The notes: a model not told the origin generated them from the sequence alone. Shown: positions 1-11,480, counted from the stretch's first letter. The stretch is 64,000 nt of DNA from Ustilago trichophora (GCA_900323505.1 OOIN01000005.1:1673575-1737574); one strand, 5' to 3'. Numbers and translations are program-made.

Positions 1-1
1 T

Positions 2-601
2 GTCGAGTACACCATCTCGCCCTTCGATCAGCGTACGTTGCTTCAGGGTATCCTGCGTGGAGCCGACGCACACCTTATGGCCGGTGCTGAGACTATCACA
101 ACTGCGCAGACCGGTGTTCCTGCATTTGTTGCCAGCTCGCTCAGTGCCACCAAGGCGCCAACCTCAGGCGCTCCCGCTGCTCCGTCGCCTCCTGCCGACA
201 ACATCTACACTGAGACCACCCAGGTGCCAGCCACCTGGACCCCGGTCGAGACAGTGCCTCGCGATCTTAACGACCCTGCCTACAAGGAATGGCAGAAGAA
301 GATCCTCGCCACTGGCGCTGCACCTTACACTCTTTCCATCGGTTCGGCGCACCAAATGGCCTCGTGCCGCATGGGTGCCAACCCTAACATCTCGGCTCTC
401 GACCCAGAGGGACGTGTTTGGGGAGCAAAGAATCTCTGGGTTGCCGATGCTTCCGCCATGCCCGAGTCGAGCGGTGTCAACCCCATGATTACCACCATGG
501 CCACTGCCCGGGGCGTTGCTCGCAACGTCGCCCGCGAGATTGGCGCTGTTGAGCCACTCCACCTCCGCTCCGAGGATGCTGGCCACCAAGCCCGCTTGTA
601 A
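2..601 (+). CDS. GMC-type long-chain alcohol oxidase, C-terminal part (5' end outside window)
   Basis: The reading frame is open from base 2 to the TAA at 599-601, so only the last ~199 residues are visible. They hold the C-terminal signature of glucose-methanol-choline flavoenzymes: an SAHQMASCRMG segment with the active-site His, then ALDPEGRVWG, NLWVADASAMPESSGVNPM and an ITTMATARG helix that closes over FAD. This layout is typical of fungal long-chain fatty-alcohol oxidases, which oxidise fatty alcohols to aldehydes with release of H2O2, usually on peroxisomal or ER membranes. A proline/alanine-rich insert (residues ~45-70 of the visible part) separates the substrate and FAD halves. The protein ends in ARL, a weak PTS1-like tripeptide. 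The family is clear; the exact substrate is inferred. Confidence 0.8.
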   Translation, partial: VEYTISPFDQRTLLQGILRGADAHLMAGAETITTAQTGVPAFVASSLSATKAPTSGAPAAPSPPADNIYTETTQVPATWTPVETVPRDLNDPAYKEWQKKILATGAAPYTLSIGSAHQMASCRMGANPNISALDPEGRVWGAKNLWVADASAMPESSGVNPMITTMATARGVARNVAREIGAVEPLHLRSEDAGHQARL

Positions 602-956
602 ATATATACCAGTGCGCGATGCCTCCAATACATGATTCCCTAGTTTGTAGCCTGGTCTGACTTCTGCCGTTCAGAGTACGTTCTACTTGCCCAAGTGGCC
701 TCCGAGATTGAGGGCCCTTCGAGAAGGAAGTGGTTGACTTTGGGATCTCATCGACACCGCCTTGCACCCAAAGTCAAGAAACAGATTGCAATATCTTCAT
801 TTCATTGAAGGAAAACCAAAAAATTGAATGATTGGGTATCTGAGGTGAAGAAATACAATCAGTCAAGCTTGAGCGAGAAAGTACGAGACTTGAGAGTCAT
901 AGGCGAACGTGCGGAGGGAAAGGAGAATACCAGGATGATTGTGAATGTCTAAAGCC
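602..956. other. Convergent 3' intergenic region
   Basis: This is about 355 bases between the stop of the oxidase and the stop of the minus-strand phosphatase half. I see no ORF with coding character, no tRNA and no repeat. It should hold the two polyadenylation regions. Confidence 0.5.
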
Positions 957-3446
957 TCATGAGGTCGTGGGAGCAGCTGCGGATCCGACCTTGATGCCGA
1001 GCTTGGCAAGCTGACCCGTCAGCACGTGTCGAGCAAAAGCGGACTGTACGACGTTGGTTCTGTCCAAGCAATCCAAGCACGACACCCTAAACACACCAGT
1101 CTGCCTGCTCAGTACTTCGACTCTGTCTCCGTTGCCTGTGTCATCCGTACGTTGGTGGTAGTATTCCATCTCGCCTAGCGTTTGTTCCATCTGACCAATC
1201 AGCTTAGCCACGTTTTCAAACTTCATACCAGAGCATTCTTTGTGGAAGTCGAAGTCAACGTAATGCAGCTTTGTCCGGTCCCACGTCTTTCCTGTCTCCT
1301 TGGATGGGTCCTCCGTTCGGAGATTCTCGACAGCCTCGCGGTAAGCCTTGGAGATGCACCCTTCCTTGCCGCCTTGTTCGGCGAGGTTGACGCAGGTGAT
1401 GGAACCATACCTGTCAACCAGAACGGAAAAGTGCTTGCGACACGCTTCGGTGTTCTCGGCATCGGTGCGTTCGAGCACAGGTGGAGGTTTGAGCGCAAAC
1501 GGACTCTGCGACCAGTACAGTGGGATGGATCCTCGGATCTGTACGAAGCACAAGGCGTCTCCCACCAAGCTGGGAGCAGATTTGGGCGAAGACAGGCTGC
1601 GAAGGACGTAGATGATCTGCTCGGTCTCGACAAAGTTGGCGACTCGACCGGCTTCGTTTATGCCTCGGCGCTGATATCGCAAGCCAGCTCGCTCTTTTGA
1701 TCGTCGTGAAATGACCATCATCTGACAGCGTAGCACTGCATTAGCATCGTCGGCTCCAGATGAAGCGCCGTCATCTTTGGTGACCTCATCGATGGGCTGT
1801 ATAGGCAAGTTGACAGTCTGCACATAGCCTTGCATGACGGGCAGAATGTAAGCGTGCAGGCCGGCGTGGATGAGATCCTTCGACATGTGCTCGTTGTGCC
1901 AGAAACGTCGATCGGCCCTCCTCCACAGCGGAAGATTCGGATAGGGCTCAGCAAGCAAAGGAAAGGCAGCCGGTCGTTGCGAGTCCGAGTCCGATACCTG
2001 TGAATTACGAACTTGGTGTGTAGACTGCGAACCAGGTCGCAAGCGAGGGCTTGAATCGGATTTTGGATTGCTTTCAAGCGCGCGTCTCTTGTTCTGGAGC
2101 GAGGTGGTAAGGTCAAAGTCGTGACTGTACCAGAACTCGCCGCGAGCCCAATACTTGGCCGTCTCCCTGACGGCTTTGTCTTCGAGCTCGGCCTGCTTGG
2201 CAGCATGCCATTGCTCCTCAGGCGTCATTGTGACAGCTACAGAGTCGGTTGCGGCCATGGAATTTTGGACCTCAACTGGTGAGCGATAAGGGCCCGGCGC
2301 GGGAAGTTCGACAGCATCTGTCGATGCTTCCGAGGCGTCGGCTATCTGTGACTGCGCAAGAGCATCCTCAGAGATGGTCTCGATGCGTCCATCAGAGACA
2401 GCTCTGGCAGCACGCGTCAACCACGGCCTGGATTTAGGCATGCGAATTGTATCAGCACGATGCGAAGTGGAGAGTGTAGAGAAGAATGGTTCCTTTGGGA
2501 TGGCAGCTGGCGTCTCGACGTCGTCGTAGTCAGACTCGGAAGAGTCACTTTCGCTTGAAGAGCTACTGTCAGAGGTTGGGTCTTGATCGATGGAAGATTC
2601 GGAAGGCTGTGGGTCGGAAGGTGTGCTGGAGGAGGCGCCTCCCTGCTTGGCCATCTGGGCACGGATGGCCTGTGACGCTTCCTCTTGGAGCAGCGGAATG
2701 GCGAGCACACCGGTACAGCAATAGATGGGGCGAGTGTCGTGGAAATAGTGTCCAATCAGCTTGGAGCTGGTAATGACAAAGAGGTAGCTGCTGCTGAAAA
2801 AGCGCGAAAGTCCGATGAGTCCGGAGGATTCGATGGATGGGTCGTCCGATGATGCGCTGTGGAGGATGGATTTCCAAGCAGAAGGTTGCAAAGGTGTAAT
2901 TTTTGCGTCTTTGCTCCAATCGATGAGGAAGCCGACATCAAGCGAAGTGATGGGAGGAAGTGCTCCAGTAGCATTGAGCGGAGCCGTCGAGGTACTCAAA
3001 GAGGAAGCATTGGAGGCTCCGATGGTTGCGACCTTGAAGCCGTCACCAGAGCCGAACGGACGCGAGGAAGAAGATGTGCTTGCTGCTGCTGTTGTGCTCG
3101 CCTTGACGTGCTGTGAGGCATGCGAGTGATGATGGTGGTGGTGGTGGTGGTGGCGGTGCTGATGTTGCAAATGGCTGGAGCTACAAGGGTACACGAGAAG
3201 GCCTTGTTCGGTTGGCAGGATGCCAATGCGGCGCTCCGGAAGTGGATGCGGGAAAGGTGGAACTGTCCAAGCTGCCATGGCAGAGCTTGAACCTCTTGAT
3301 GGCAGAAGCGGAACCGAAGACATGTTTGGGGAAGACGAGATGGACGTTGTTCTGCTTTTGGCCGATGATGTGGTAGAAGCTGCGTCGGTTGGCCTTGTCT
3401 TTTGCTGTTTGGAATTGCTCGACGAGGAGAAGATGGCTTTGAACAT
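957..3446 (-). CDS. Sac2/INPP5F-type phosphoinositide phosphatase, N-terminal half (split gene)
   Basis: This intronless ORF of 829 residues starts at the ATG at 3446. The first ~150 residues are Ser-rich and carry a poly-His run. Sac-domain signatures follow: a GLIGLSRFFSSSYLFVIT segment, FWYSHDFDLTTSLQ, WHNEHMSKDLIHAG, an RRGINEAGRVANFVETEQI block, IRGSIPLYWSQ, and the CX5RT catalytic loop CLDCLDRTNVVQ near the C-terminus. The protein stops ~25 residues after that loop, where intact family members continue for ~400 more. The missing part is encoded separately at 14853-16450 on the same strand. The family removes phosphate from inositol lipids on endosomal or Golgi membranes (human Sac2 is a PI4P phosphatase). 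The frame has no internal stop, so it looks maintained. No good splice donor is visible near its 3' end. Confidence 0.85.
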   Translation of the reverse strand: MFKAIFSSSSNSKQQKTRPTDAASTTSSAKSRTTSISSSPNMSSVPLLPSRGSSSAMAAWTVPPFPHPLPERRIGILPTEQGLLVYPCSSSHLQHQHRHHHHHHHHHSHASQHVKASTTAAASTSSSSRPFGSGDGFKVATIGASNASSLSTSTAPLNATGALPPITSLDVGFLIDWSKDAKITPLQPSAWKSILHSASSDDPSIESSGLIGLSRFFSSSYLFVITSSKLIGHYFHDTRPIYCCTGVLAIPLLQEEASQAIRAQMAKQGGASSSTPSDPQPSESSIDQDPTSDSSSSSESDSSESDYDDVETPAAIPKEPFFSTLSTSHRADTIRMPKSRPWLTRAARAVSDGRIETISEDALAQSQIADASEASTDAVELPAPGPYRSPVEVQNSMAATDSVAVTMTPEEQWHAAKQAELEDKAVRETAKYWARGEFWYSHDFDLTTSLQNKRRALESNPKSDSSPRLRPGSQSTHQVRNSQVSDSDSQRPAAFPLLAEPYPNLPLWRRADRRFWHNEHMSKDLIHAGLHAYILPVMQGYVQTVNLPIQPIDEVTKDDGASSGADDANAVLRCQMMVISRRSKERAGLRYQRRGINEAGRVANFVETEQIIYVLRSLSSPKSAPSLVGDALCFVQIRGSIPLYWSQSPFALKPPPVLERTDAENTEACRKHFSVLVDRYGSITCVNLAEQGGKEGCISKAYREAVENLRTEDPSKETGKTWDRTKLHYVDFDFHKECSGMKFENVAKLIGQMEQTLGEMEYYHQRTDDTGNGDRVEVLSRQTGVFRVSCLDCLDRTNVVQSAFARHVLTGQLAKLGIKVGSAAAPTTS
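3124..3170 (+). repeat. GGT/GTG microsatellite encoding poly-His in the phosphatase
   Basis: A run of TGG/GGT triplets on the + strand encodes about ten consecutive histidines (residues ~98-108) in the disordered N-terminal region of the phosphatase half. Such triplet tracts often vary in length between strains. Confidence 0.7.
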
Positions 3447-3687
3447 GGTGGCGGCAGATGAGAGTGCAGGTGTACGCTGAGAGGGCGTACAGCTTGCAAG
3501 CTTGCAAGTCAGTGAAGAGCCAGAGACGTCTTTCCGATGGGGAGAAGAGAAGAAGCTGAAGATAGAAGCAGGATGAGGAGAAGCTCGAGTGTCACGAAGC
3601 TGTGTGGTGTCTGAGGCTAGGGGCAGAGGACATGCAATCCGCTAATCCTCCCTTGACGTGCATGCATGTCATGTTGAAATAACAATA

Positions 3688-3714
3688 GGGGGTCTCACCG
3701 CGCGTTGGATTTTC
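3688..3714 (+). repeat. Left terminal inverted repeat of the Harbinger element
   Basis: These 27 bases begin with five G residues. The inverse copy is at 7590-7616 with 27/27 identity. Confidence 0.9.
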
Positions 3715-3925
3715 ATCCAGATGTGTTTTTGAAAACCTGGCTGGGCTGGGTCCATTGAGCGCCCCCATTATCGTTGCGTGATAAATTCCAAGTTTTTGAT
3801 GTTGTCTGTTAGACCTTCCTCCGACTCAGCCGTTGTGACCTGGCCTCCTCATCATACCAGTAGTCACTATACACAATTTGTCACATCTCTTGCACTACTA
3901 CCATGTTTTCTACATTGTATACGGC

Positions 3926-5524
3926 TCACTGGGCTCTAGAGGCTACATTGTTGGTGTTCTGAGTGCTTTGGCTACGTCCAGTTTGAGATCTTGAAGTGGC
4001 TGTGGACCTTGCCCGTGAGCCAGTCTGACGTTCCATCATGGCATTGTAAGCGGCAATGGTCCGCTCATACCTGCGAGATAGCACTGATGTATCCTCTGGT
4101 TCACGTCTGTGGTGGTTGAATAGAGCCCGTAGCATCTCCTCTCGCAGGTCTCTTGCCTGGTCAACCCTGAATCGAGTTCGCTGTGTGTCGCTCATCCCTT
4201 CGGTGGCAGCGGCCAGATCAGCTTCGTACTGAGCCTGATTGTCTCGCCGAGTTCTCCTGGCTGGCTCGGTGGCTTGCTCATACCTTTGCAGGTCGCTCAA
4301 CACTTCGTTTACGTTGCTTTCGGAATAGTCCTCAAGTAGGTAGTCTGCTACATCATCAGGCTTGTCGTACCGACTGGCAAAGGTGTGGGCAACTATGCAT
4401 GCTTGAATTGCCTTCGATGCCGTGCAGTGATCCTCGTCCCTGTACATGTTCCCTTGGTAGCCCTTCAAGAGCTGAAATCAATTCTTGAGATATGCAATGC
4501 CGTGTTCGGCTCGTACACGGATCCTTGACAGCCACCTGTTGAAGTAAGACAGGTCCCTGCTCTGGTCCGCCGCCTTGTTTGTGAAGGGACCGACTGTGAA
4601 GGGTGAGAATCCATATCCTCCGTCAACCCAGACAAACTCACCGTCATCCAGATGAAGCCGTGGTTTGGCAAGGATTTGACTTCCGGAGGTCCATACGTGC
4701 GAGTCTTGAGAAGTTCCAGGGTGACCAACAATGGACTCCACGATACAAAGGGAGTGGGGAAGCATGACCAAAGCAATGTTGCAACTGTACATATGCTTGT
4801 AACTGAAGTAGTCGACGTGATAGAGAGCCGGCTTCCATGCAAGAGGAATGTGCGTACCGTCGGCCACCAACCATCCGCGAGACCACTCAGGCACGTCTAC
4901 GTGATTTGAAACCCACCTGGCTGATCGTGACCGCTCGTCCTCAGTGGCAAATGTTAGCACCTCCGGTGTGATCTCGAGGAGGGCTTCAATGGTGCGTTGT
5001 GTCCAGTTGTTGACTGAGCCCTGGCTGCATCCGCAATGCAAAGCGATATCTCTAAACCCTGCACCATTCCCTGACCGCCCAAAGCGGTACAGCGCAACTG
5101 CGACTTGCTCTCGAACTTCAGATCTTTCCAGCTGTCCAGCGTTGAATGCCCGTGTCTGATGTAGGCGTGTTACTAGGTCTTCAAAGGCCGTCGGTGTCAT
5201 CCTAACGAGTCCTCGGAACAACTTGCGGTCGGTGTGTTGGTATTCGTCAAGCAGATCCACAAGATGATCCTGGCGGCGTCTCTTACGTCCTCGTGGTGCA
5301 GTGTAACGCTGGCTTGCAGCTTGCATATATGTATTGAGAAGCTGATGCATGATTGAGTCGTCCACATCATTGTCATCACCGTCGCTGAAAAGATCGTCTT
5401 GCCAGACCCAAGGATCCTCCACGCTGCCTGTGTCCTGCTGCTGCTCGATGTGGCTGGCAACAGCAAGTTCCAGCATTGACTCGATGCTGTTCAGTAACTC
5501 CACTCGTTTGCTGGTACGTACCAT
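3926..5524 (-). pseudogene. Harbinger transposase (DDE nuclease, HARBI1-like) with one internal TGA
   Basis: The frame opens at the ATG at 5524 and runs to the stop at 3926 with a single interruption, a TGA at 4478-4480. The 348 residues before it carry the DDE triad: D in VADGTHIPLAW, D in HPGTSQDSHVW, and E in RVRAEHGIAYLK. A helix-turn-helix-like segment lies upstream (FRDIALHCGCSQGSVNNW). After the TGA the same frame continues with LLKGYQGNMYRDEDHC, exactly where active relatives continue, and then a C-terminal region rich in Arg, Ser and Gln. A single C-to-T change at a CpG (CGA to TGA) would explain the stop. The domain call is firm. That the copy is dead is an inference, since readthrough cannot be excluded. 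Confidence 0.85.
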
Positions 5525-5620
5525 TACTGCAAGGCAGCTTCATGTTTGAAGCGGTTGGTGGTGGTGGTGGTAGTAAGGAAGAAACAAACATGTGCGCAAC
5601 AAAGGGGTTAATTTCTCCGC

Positions 5621-5672
5621 ACACCTCCACTTCACGCGTGTCAGTCACACCTCCACTTCACGCGTGTCAGTC
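5621..5672 (+). repeat. Two tandem 26-bp units inside the transposon
   Basis: The unit containing CCTCCACTTCACGCGTGTCA occurs twice head to tail (5621-5646 and 5647-5672). It lies in the spacer just upstream of the transposase gene (start at 5524). Each copy carries ACGCGT, so the pair may be a promoter or transposase-binding element. Confidence 0.65.
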
Positions 5673-5875
5673 AAGCTTGTATCAAAGGTCAAGGAGAAAC
5701 AATTCATTGAGTAGTAAGAACAATTGTGAAGAAAGATCATGCAGGGGTATTGTGACTGAGAGGCAGAAATACAAGGGTGAGACGGGGTACATGTACGGAA
5801 GCGGTACTGAGACGGAAGCAGAAATACAATGGCGTCAAGAGCCGGGAATGGGGACATGGAAACAGAAGCTGTGTT

Positions 5876-7331
5876 CTAGGCAGCAGGACGACCCAGGGAG
5901 AAGGCAGCACCGGTGGTGCTGTCATTGTTGTCGTTGAGGATGGGAAGCTGGAAACCTTTGCCGGTCACGACGAGGCGCATCATCTCGAGTGAGAAGTTGC
6001 GCTCAGCCTCACGGGATCTCTGGTCTCTTTCCTTTTCGGCTTCTCTGGCGCGCTCCTGGCTCTCCCTCTCCTCTCGTTGATGCTGGAGACGAAGCGCCTC
6101 ACGCTTGGTCCGTTCCTCTTCGATCCTGACCTTGGCCTGGAGAGCCGCGTTGTTGCTTGTGATGAATGCCTGAGACCAGGTCTCGCGAGCGCTGGATGTG
6201 TCCTTGCGGCCTCTTTTGCCAAACGAAGGCTGCATTTGAGGAGAGTCGTCCAGTCCGGCCGTAGTTGCACTGCGACGGCGAGGGGCAGCAGGAGTGGCAG
6301 GCGTGCTGTTACTGAAGTGAGATTCGGAGCTGGTGGAGTTGCTGGGTTCGAAGGAATTACCACGGAGAACCCTGTTGGTGAAAGGATCGTCCTGTGAAGC
6401 TTGCAGGACAGCGTCGAGAGGGGGCAGTCCTCTGCCAGATGCAGTCTGAGGGGAGTCATCGTCTTCAGTGAGTTCCATAGGCTTGTCAGCTTCCTCAACG
6501 CTGCTACTGTCATTGCAACGTGAAGCGCTGTCATCGTAGCCTGAGCTGGTCAAGAGAAGAGCAGGGCCGGCCTGTGTTCAATCGAGCATCATCTCATGCA
6601 TGCGCTCAAACCACGGATGCTGCGTTGCAAGGCCTGCACGCGAGAGATAGGTCTGGGAGGCAGGAGAGAGAAATGTAAGCATAACCCCAAGTCTAGAAAT
6701 TGACCAAGGTACTTACAGGGTCTTCAGGGTTCATGTCACGGAGAAGAGAGCCGGCACCGGTGAAGGACATCTTGGCCTTGATCTTTCGATACGAGTCGAT
6801 GAGGTTGCGGAACTTAGTCTTGACACGATCAGCCTGACGATCATCCTCTCCTGGAAAGACTTCACGGAAGACCTGCTTCCAGAGTGTGTTCTTCCTTGTC
6901 TTGACGGTCCAAGTGGCAGAACCCGGAGTGCGGCCTGGTACAAGCGCTCGCGCAAAAAGATCGTTCGAAAAGATGACCTCGAGAAGTCGGGCAGTGTCGG
7001 CGTCGGACCAGTGGTAGTACGACTTCTTCTTTGGGTCAGGAGTTAGGCGAGCAGTGTGATTGCGCTGAGCATCTGCCCCAGCTGCCGCTGGAGATGGAGA
7101 TGAGGCGGGTGATGACGGGGAATCCGGCCTGGAAGGAGATGCCAGAGGGGGGGTTTCGATGCTGAGTTGAGGGGAGGTTTCCAAATTGTGTCTAGGGGAT
7201 GTTTCGATGTTGTGTCGAGGGGGTGTTTCAATGTTGTGTGTATCGTGGCTGTGCTCTACTTCCTCAACGTCTAGAGGTGCTGAAGGTGCTGCAGGAAGAG
7301 ATGGAGCAGCGTCTGAAGAGACGGTGGCCAT
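5876..7331 (-). pseudogene. Harbinger-associated Myb/SANT-like DNA-binding protein, one internal TGA
   Basis: Exon 1 runs 7331-6717 and ends at a GTAAGT donor. Exon 2 runs 6652-5876 after a CCTCCCAG acceptor. The frame is continuous (615 + 777 nt) except for a TGA at 6578-6580. Residues ~90-205 form the Myb/SANT-like domain: a YYHWSDADTARLLEVIF helix, then LWKQVFREVFPG, then VKTKFRNLIDSYRKIKAKMSFTG. The HPWFERMHEMM motif just before the TGA is a family hallmark. The tail is charged, with a long Glu/Arg coiled-coil segment. In this superfamily the protein binds the element ends and brings the transposase into the nucleus. As in the transposase, CGA to TGA explains the stop. A second small intron removing it is a less likely alternative. 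Confidence 0.75.
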
Positions 7332-7589
7332 GGTGGAAGAGAGAAGGAGAGAAGGAGGGAGAGAGTATCGAAAAGAGTGTTGGTAGAGCTGAGAGTGTTG
7401 ACGGTGAGAAGGAGAGCAGGATGCGGAAGCGGAAGCTGTACTTCACGAATGCTGAGTTTTTGAAAATTGCGCGTCTTACCCGCAATTTTCAAATGTCCCG
7501 GGTTTTTTGCACTTTGGCAGGGCTTATATAAGCAATTTGCTATGCAAAAACTCAAAACCGATCCGTGATATGAGTTTACACAAATTTTC

Positions 7590-7616
7590 GAAAATCCAAC
7601 GCGCGGTGAGACCCCC
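7590..7616 (-). repeat. Right terminal inverted repeat of the Harbinger element
   Basis: This is the exact inverse of 3688-3714 and ends in five C residues followed by TAATA. Confidence 0.9.
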
Positions 7617-7937
7617 TAATACAAAGTCGCAAGTGTTGGTGTTCGAACTTGGATTCATTTATTTTTTGGACGAAATCGAGCGGACATGTCCAACACAATA
7701 GAAGTGGAGGCGAAAGAAGACACTTGTTGGCATCTTGAGCTTAACATCTTCTAATTTCCATCCAGCGCGACCGGGCGAAGTCCGATGCTCCACTTCCGAA
7801 AGCTTTGCTCTCGAGCCACCTCAATATGCTGTACTGTATCTTGGACGTTCGACTTGTTCGGCGAAACTTGTCTCTCTACACGATCTTTGTCCAGATCAAT
7901 CCTATCGAAACACGCTTCCACCAATATACGAGCAGCC
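7617..7937. other. Promoter/5' region of the SnoaL-like gene
   Basis: About 320 bases lie between the transposon end and the next start codon. No ORF or repeat of note is seen. Confidence 0.4.
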
Positions 7938-8555
7938 ATGGCTACTGAACACTACGAGGACAACGAGCTTCCACCAGCCGGAAACCCTGCCGATGCATCC
8001 AACAAGGACGTCCCTCCCGCCATTGCCCAGTTTGTCGAGAGCTTCTACAAGATTTCGGACACACCCGAAGTTCACGAGCAGTATGCCGACGAATACTTCA
8101 TCCACGACCAAGACAGATTGAGTTTCCAAATTGGGCCTATGCAACCCACCAACAAACGCGAGGGAATCGTTGCGTGGAGGCAAAAGGGCTGGGAAGGCGT
8201 CACCCGACGCAAGCACGTTGTCAACGGCGTCTTTATCAGCCCAAAGTGGGAGAACGAGATCATGCTCGACGGCACCGTCGAGATGGACAAGAATGGTTCG
8301 ACTCTTCGTTTCAACTGGGCTGGAAGAATGGTGTTTGACCAGAAGAGCCTCGACGAGCGCTCTCCTAAAATCGAGAGCTACAAGGTCTGGCTGGTAAGTG
8401 GCCGTGCAACACGATGAGGACTCGCAACTCGCTCTTTCTCAGACTTTGACTTTGCCCACGGATGTTGATACTGATACTGACCTCGCTTCTACCGTTGGCT
8501 GGGATGCACCGTTGCCTCGCATATATATGCTGGCAATTTACAGAGCCAGGATTGA
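7938..8555 (+). CDS. SnoaL/NTF2-like small protein
   Basis: Exon 1 runs from the ATG at 7938 to 8393 and ends at a clean GTAAGT donor. The likely second exon is 8544-8555, after an ATTTACAG acceptor, giving 155 residues. A later AG at 8546 would give a slightly longer tail, so the 3' end is uncertain. The body (IAQFVESFYKISDTPEVHEQYADEYF, then GIVAWRQKGWEGVTRRKHVVNGVF) matches the cone-shaped SnoaL/NTF2 fold: an N-terminal helix-rich half with an aromatic pocket and a C-terminal sheet (MLDGTVEMDKNGSTLRFNWAGRMVF). Related basidiomycete proteins have no known reaction. I would call it a conserved, probably soluble, ligand-binding or lyase-like protein. Confidence 0.6.
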
Positions 8556-9728
8556 GATCCAGCCAAGGTCAAACTCGGACGCAACTGGTAACACGATGAT
8601 TTACCAACACAAGCAAGGTGGTACGATGGAATTGTCGAGGCCATTGTAACCTCAATGCAAGCCAGTTGGCTGCGCTTCGCCTTTGTGAAATGTATCGAGT
8701 CTAGTTGAAGTTTGAGTTCCTGGTCACAAGTCAAGGTTTCGCTACGCTACCATTCTCTGTAGCGACACGACTGAGTCCATTTTTGTTTCAAGAGTTCTCC
8801 GTGCACTCTATCCACTATCTCGAGAGGCCAAGCGAACTTGTGTCTGTCGCTGGTCGAGGAAAGCCGAAGGAAGATTGCCAATGTGTAAAAATGGCGAATA
8901 AGGCTCAGAGCTTGGCAGGGCCCTGACCGACAACTCCACAAGGTACGAGGCCCCAGTGCTTGGGATTGTCTTGCCGGGGTGGTTCCTTGAGCGAGTGATT
9001 CTGCATAGACGAAGCTCTACTATGACCGAGCAGGTCGCCGATGGATCCATCAAACTAGGCAAGCAACCGGATAACGCGCCTCTGCCTCTGATAACCGTCC
9101 ACTCGACGGCAACTCTCCGCGGTCGGGCGCCGTCCGAAGCATTTTTCAAAAAAGATGGCGAGCTGCTGTCAAAAATCTCCACTTTTGCGGGGTGAAGCTG
9201 CATCAAAGGATTGCAGATACAGTACAGAACTGGCACTGTGCACAGAAGCAGATTTGGTTCGGCTATAGAAACCATCAGAGTCCGACAAACCCTCTGTACG
9301 GTCAGTGAACAAGGTAGCCAAGCGAAACAAAGCTTCCAACACGCTCAGGCTCAGGCTCAGGCTAGGCCACCCGTTGCATCTGCCACAGATGCTGAATCTG
9401 AGAATGACATTGTGCCTCTCATACACTGCACCTGCAGCCCCGGCAAGAATCCTCAATACGGCTCACGGACCACTCTCCGAGCTATTCAGTGGGGCTTCAA
9501 GAGGCTCGAGAGTGGCATCCATCATTTCCTAGCCCCGGACTACACGCGCCCCACCGGACCCTCTCCGAGAGCTGGCAACCACCACAGTAGACGCAATGAG
9601 AAGCCATCTGATCCTTACACATACATATAAGCTAGCTAGGTCGTCCTGACCGCTCTTCTTCACAACTCCGCTCATTCGACATTGTTCTTTCTTCCAGCCT
9701 CCTGACAGTACACACACGAACAGCAAAC
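8556..9728. other. 1.2-kb intergenic region with a short CAGGCT repeat
   Basis: ORFs here are short, on both strands, and lack domain character. A hexamer CAGGCT tract is present near 9346-9364. A TATA-like ATATAAG occurs at 9625-9630, ~100 bases before the next start codon. Confidence 0.45.
9624..9631 (+). promoter_or_regulatory. TATA-like box of the decarboxylase gene
   Basis: CATATAAG lies ~100 bases upstream of the ATG at 9729, with a pyrimidine-rich leader between them. Confidence 0.4.
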
Positions 9729-10837
<1,109 letters not shown>

Positions 10838-10929
10838 AAGACTTGGCTGCACTTGTTGGGTTCCGTTCAATAAAGATTAGCATTGCTCCATAATAATAAT
10901 AATCATCACTGAGTTGTACCTGTGCTGTT

Positions 10930-11403
10930 TTACGAGCCGTTGAGCATCTTTTCCATGCAGATGGAGGAATCGACTCCAGCGTAATATCCAAAGTTGGGAA
11001 TGATTCGGTATCCATTACGTGTGTAGAAGCGCTGTGCTTCTACAAGCTTGTCGCCAGTCTCGAGAAGAAGTCGATGGATGCCGAGGGCGAGCGATTTTTG
11101 CTCTAGAAAGACGAGCACTGCGTTTGCAGCGCCCTTACCTCGAGCTTGCTTGGTGACAAACATCCTTTTGAGTTCGGCAGAATTTTCATCAAGCCTTCGA
11201 AGCCCTCCACAGCCTACTGGTTTATCGTTCTGATAGGCTACACAGAAGCACGTCATGTCGTCGGCTGTCGGGGGCGTGCCTGGCTCCGAGTCAACACGTT
11301 CATACAGAACGGCGATGTCAATGCGCTGCTGCTGTCGCAGATGACAGGCATCTGGGTGATCCCAGCTCACCTCTTCGACTCTCAACATGTCTGTCGTCAA
11401 CAT
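10930..11403 (-). CDS. GNAT-family N-acetyltransferase
   Basis: The ORF of 157 residues starts at the ATG at 11403. Motif A of the GNAT fold, which binds acetyl-CoA pyrophosphate, is QARGKGAANAVLVFLEQ, preceded by the beta-4 strand ELKRMFV. Motif B follows as LLLETGDKLVEAQRFYTRNGY, the usual tyrosine-containing end of the fold. The substrate is unknown; the size suits a small-molecule acetyltransferase. An upstream micro-exon is possible: ATGGAGG at 11474-11480, followed by GTAAGT and an acceptor GACGACAG, would give an alternative start. The gene converges with the decarboxylase, with only ~90 bases between their stops. Confidence 0.75.
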   Translation of the reverse strand: MLTTDMLRVEEVSWDHPDACHLRQQQRIDIAVLYERVDSEPGTPPTADDMTCFCVAYQNDKPVGCGGLRRLDENSAELKRMFVTKQARGKGAANAVLVFLEQKSLALGIHRLLLETGDKLVEAQRFYTRNGYRIIPNFGYYAGVDSSICMEKMLNGS

Positions 11404-11480
11404 CCGCCGGAGAGAAGGGTGAGAGTCAGGACTCGCAAAAGGCTCAAATTTGTCAAGTAACGAAACTTACCCTCCATATC

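Larger units (their letters stand above)
3688..7616. mobile_element. PIF/Harbinger DNA transposon, 3.9 kb, with perfect 27-bp terminal inverted repeats
   Basis: The 27 bases at 3688-3714 (five G, then TCTCACCGCGCGTTGGATTTTC split over the line) are repeated exactly, inverted, at 7590-7616. They enclose the two genes expected of this superfamily: a DDE transposase and a Myb/SANT-like DNA-binding protein, both on the minus strand. Flanks read ...CAATA before and TAATA after. That allows a 2-bp TA duplication, or a 3-bp AAT duplication if the repeat is taken one base longer. The usual TWA duplication is not perfectly preserved. Identical termini suggest a fairly recent insertion, but both genes carry one in-frame TGA, so this copy is probably not autonomous. 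It sits ~240 bp upstream of the phosphatase start. Confidence 0.88.

Noticed and set aside
4465..4495. A tiny intron removing the transposase TGA
   Set aside because: The interval between plausible splice sites is too short, and the frame is already continuous through the stop.
8808..9275. 155-residue minus-strand ORF between the SnoaL-like and decarboxylase genes
   Set aside because: No recognisable motif; overlapping frames on both strands suggest noncoding DNA.
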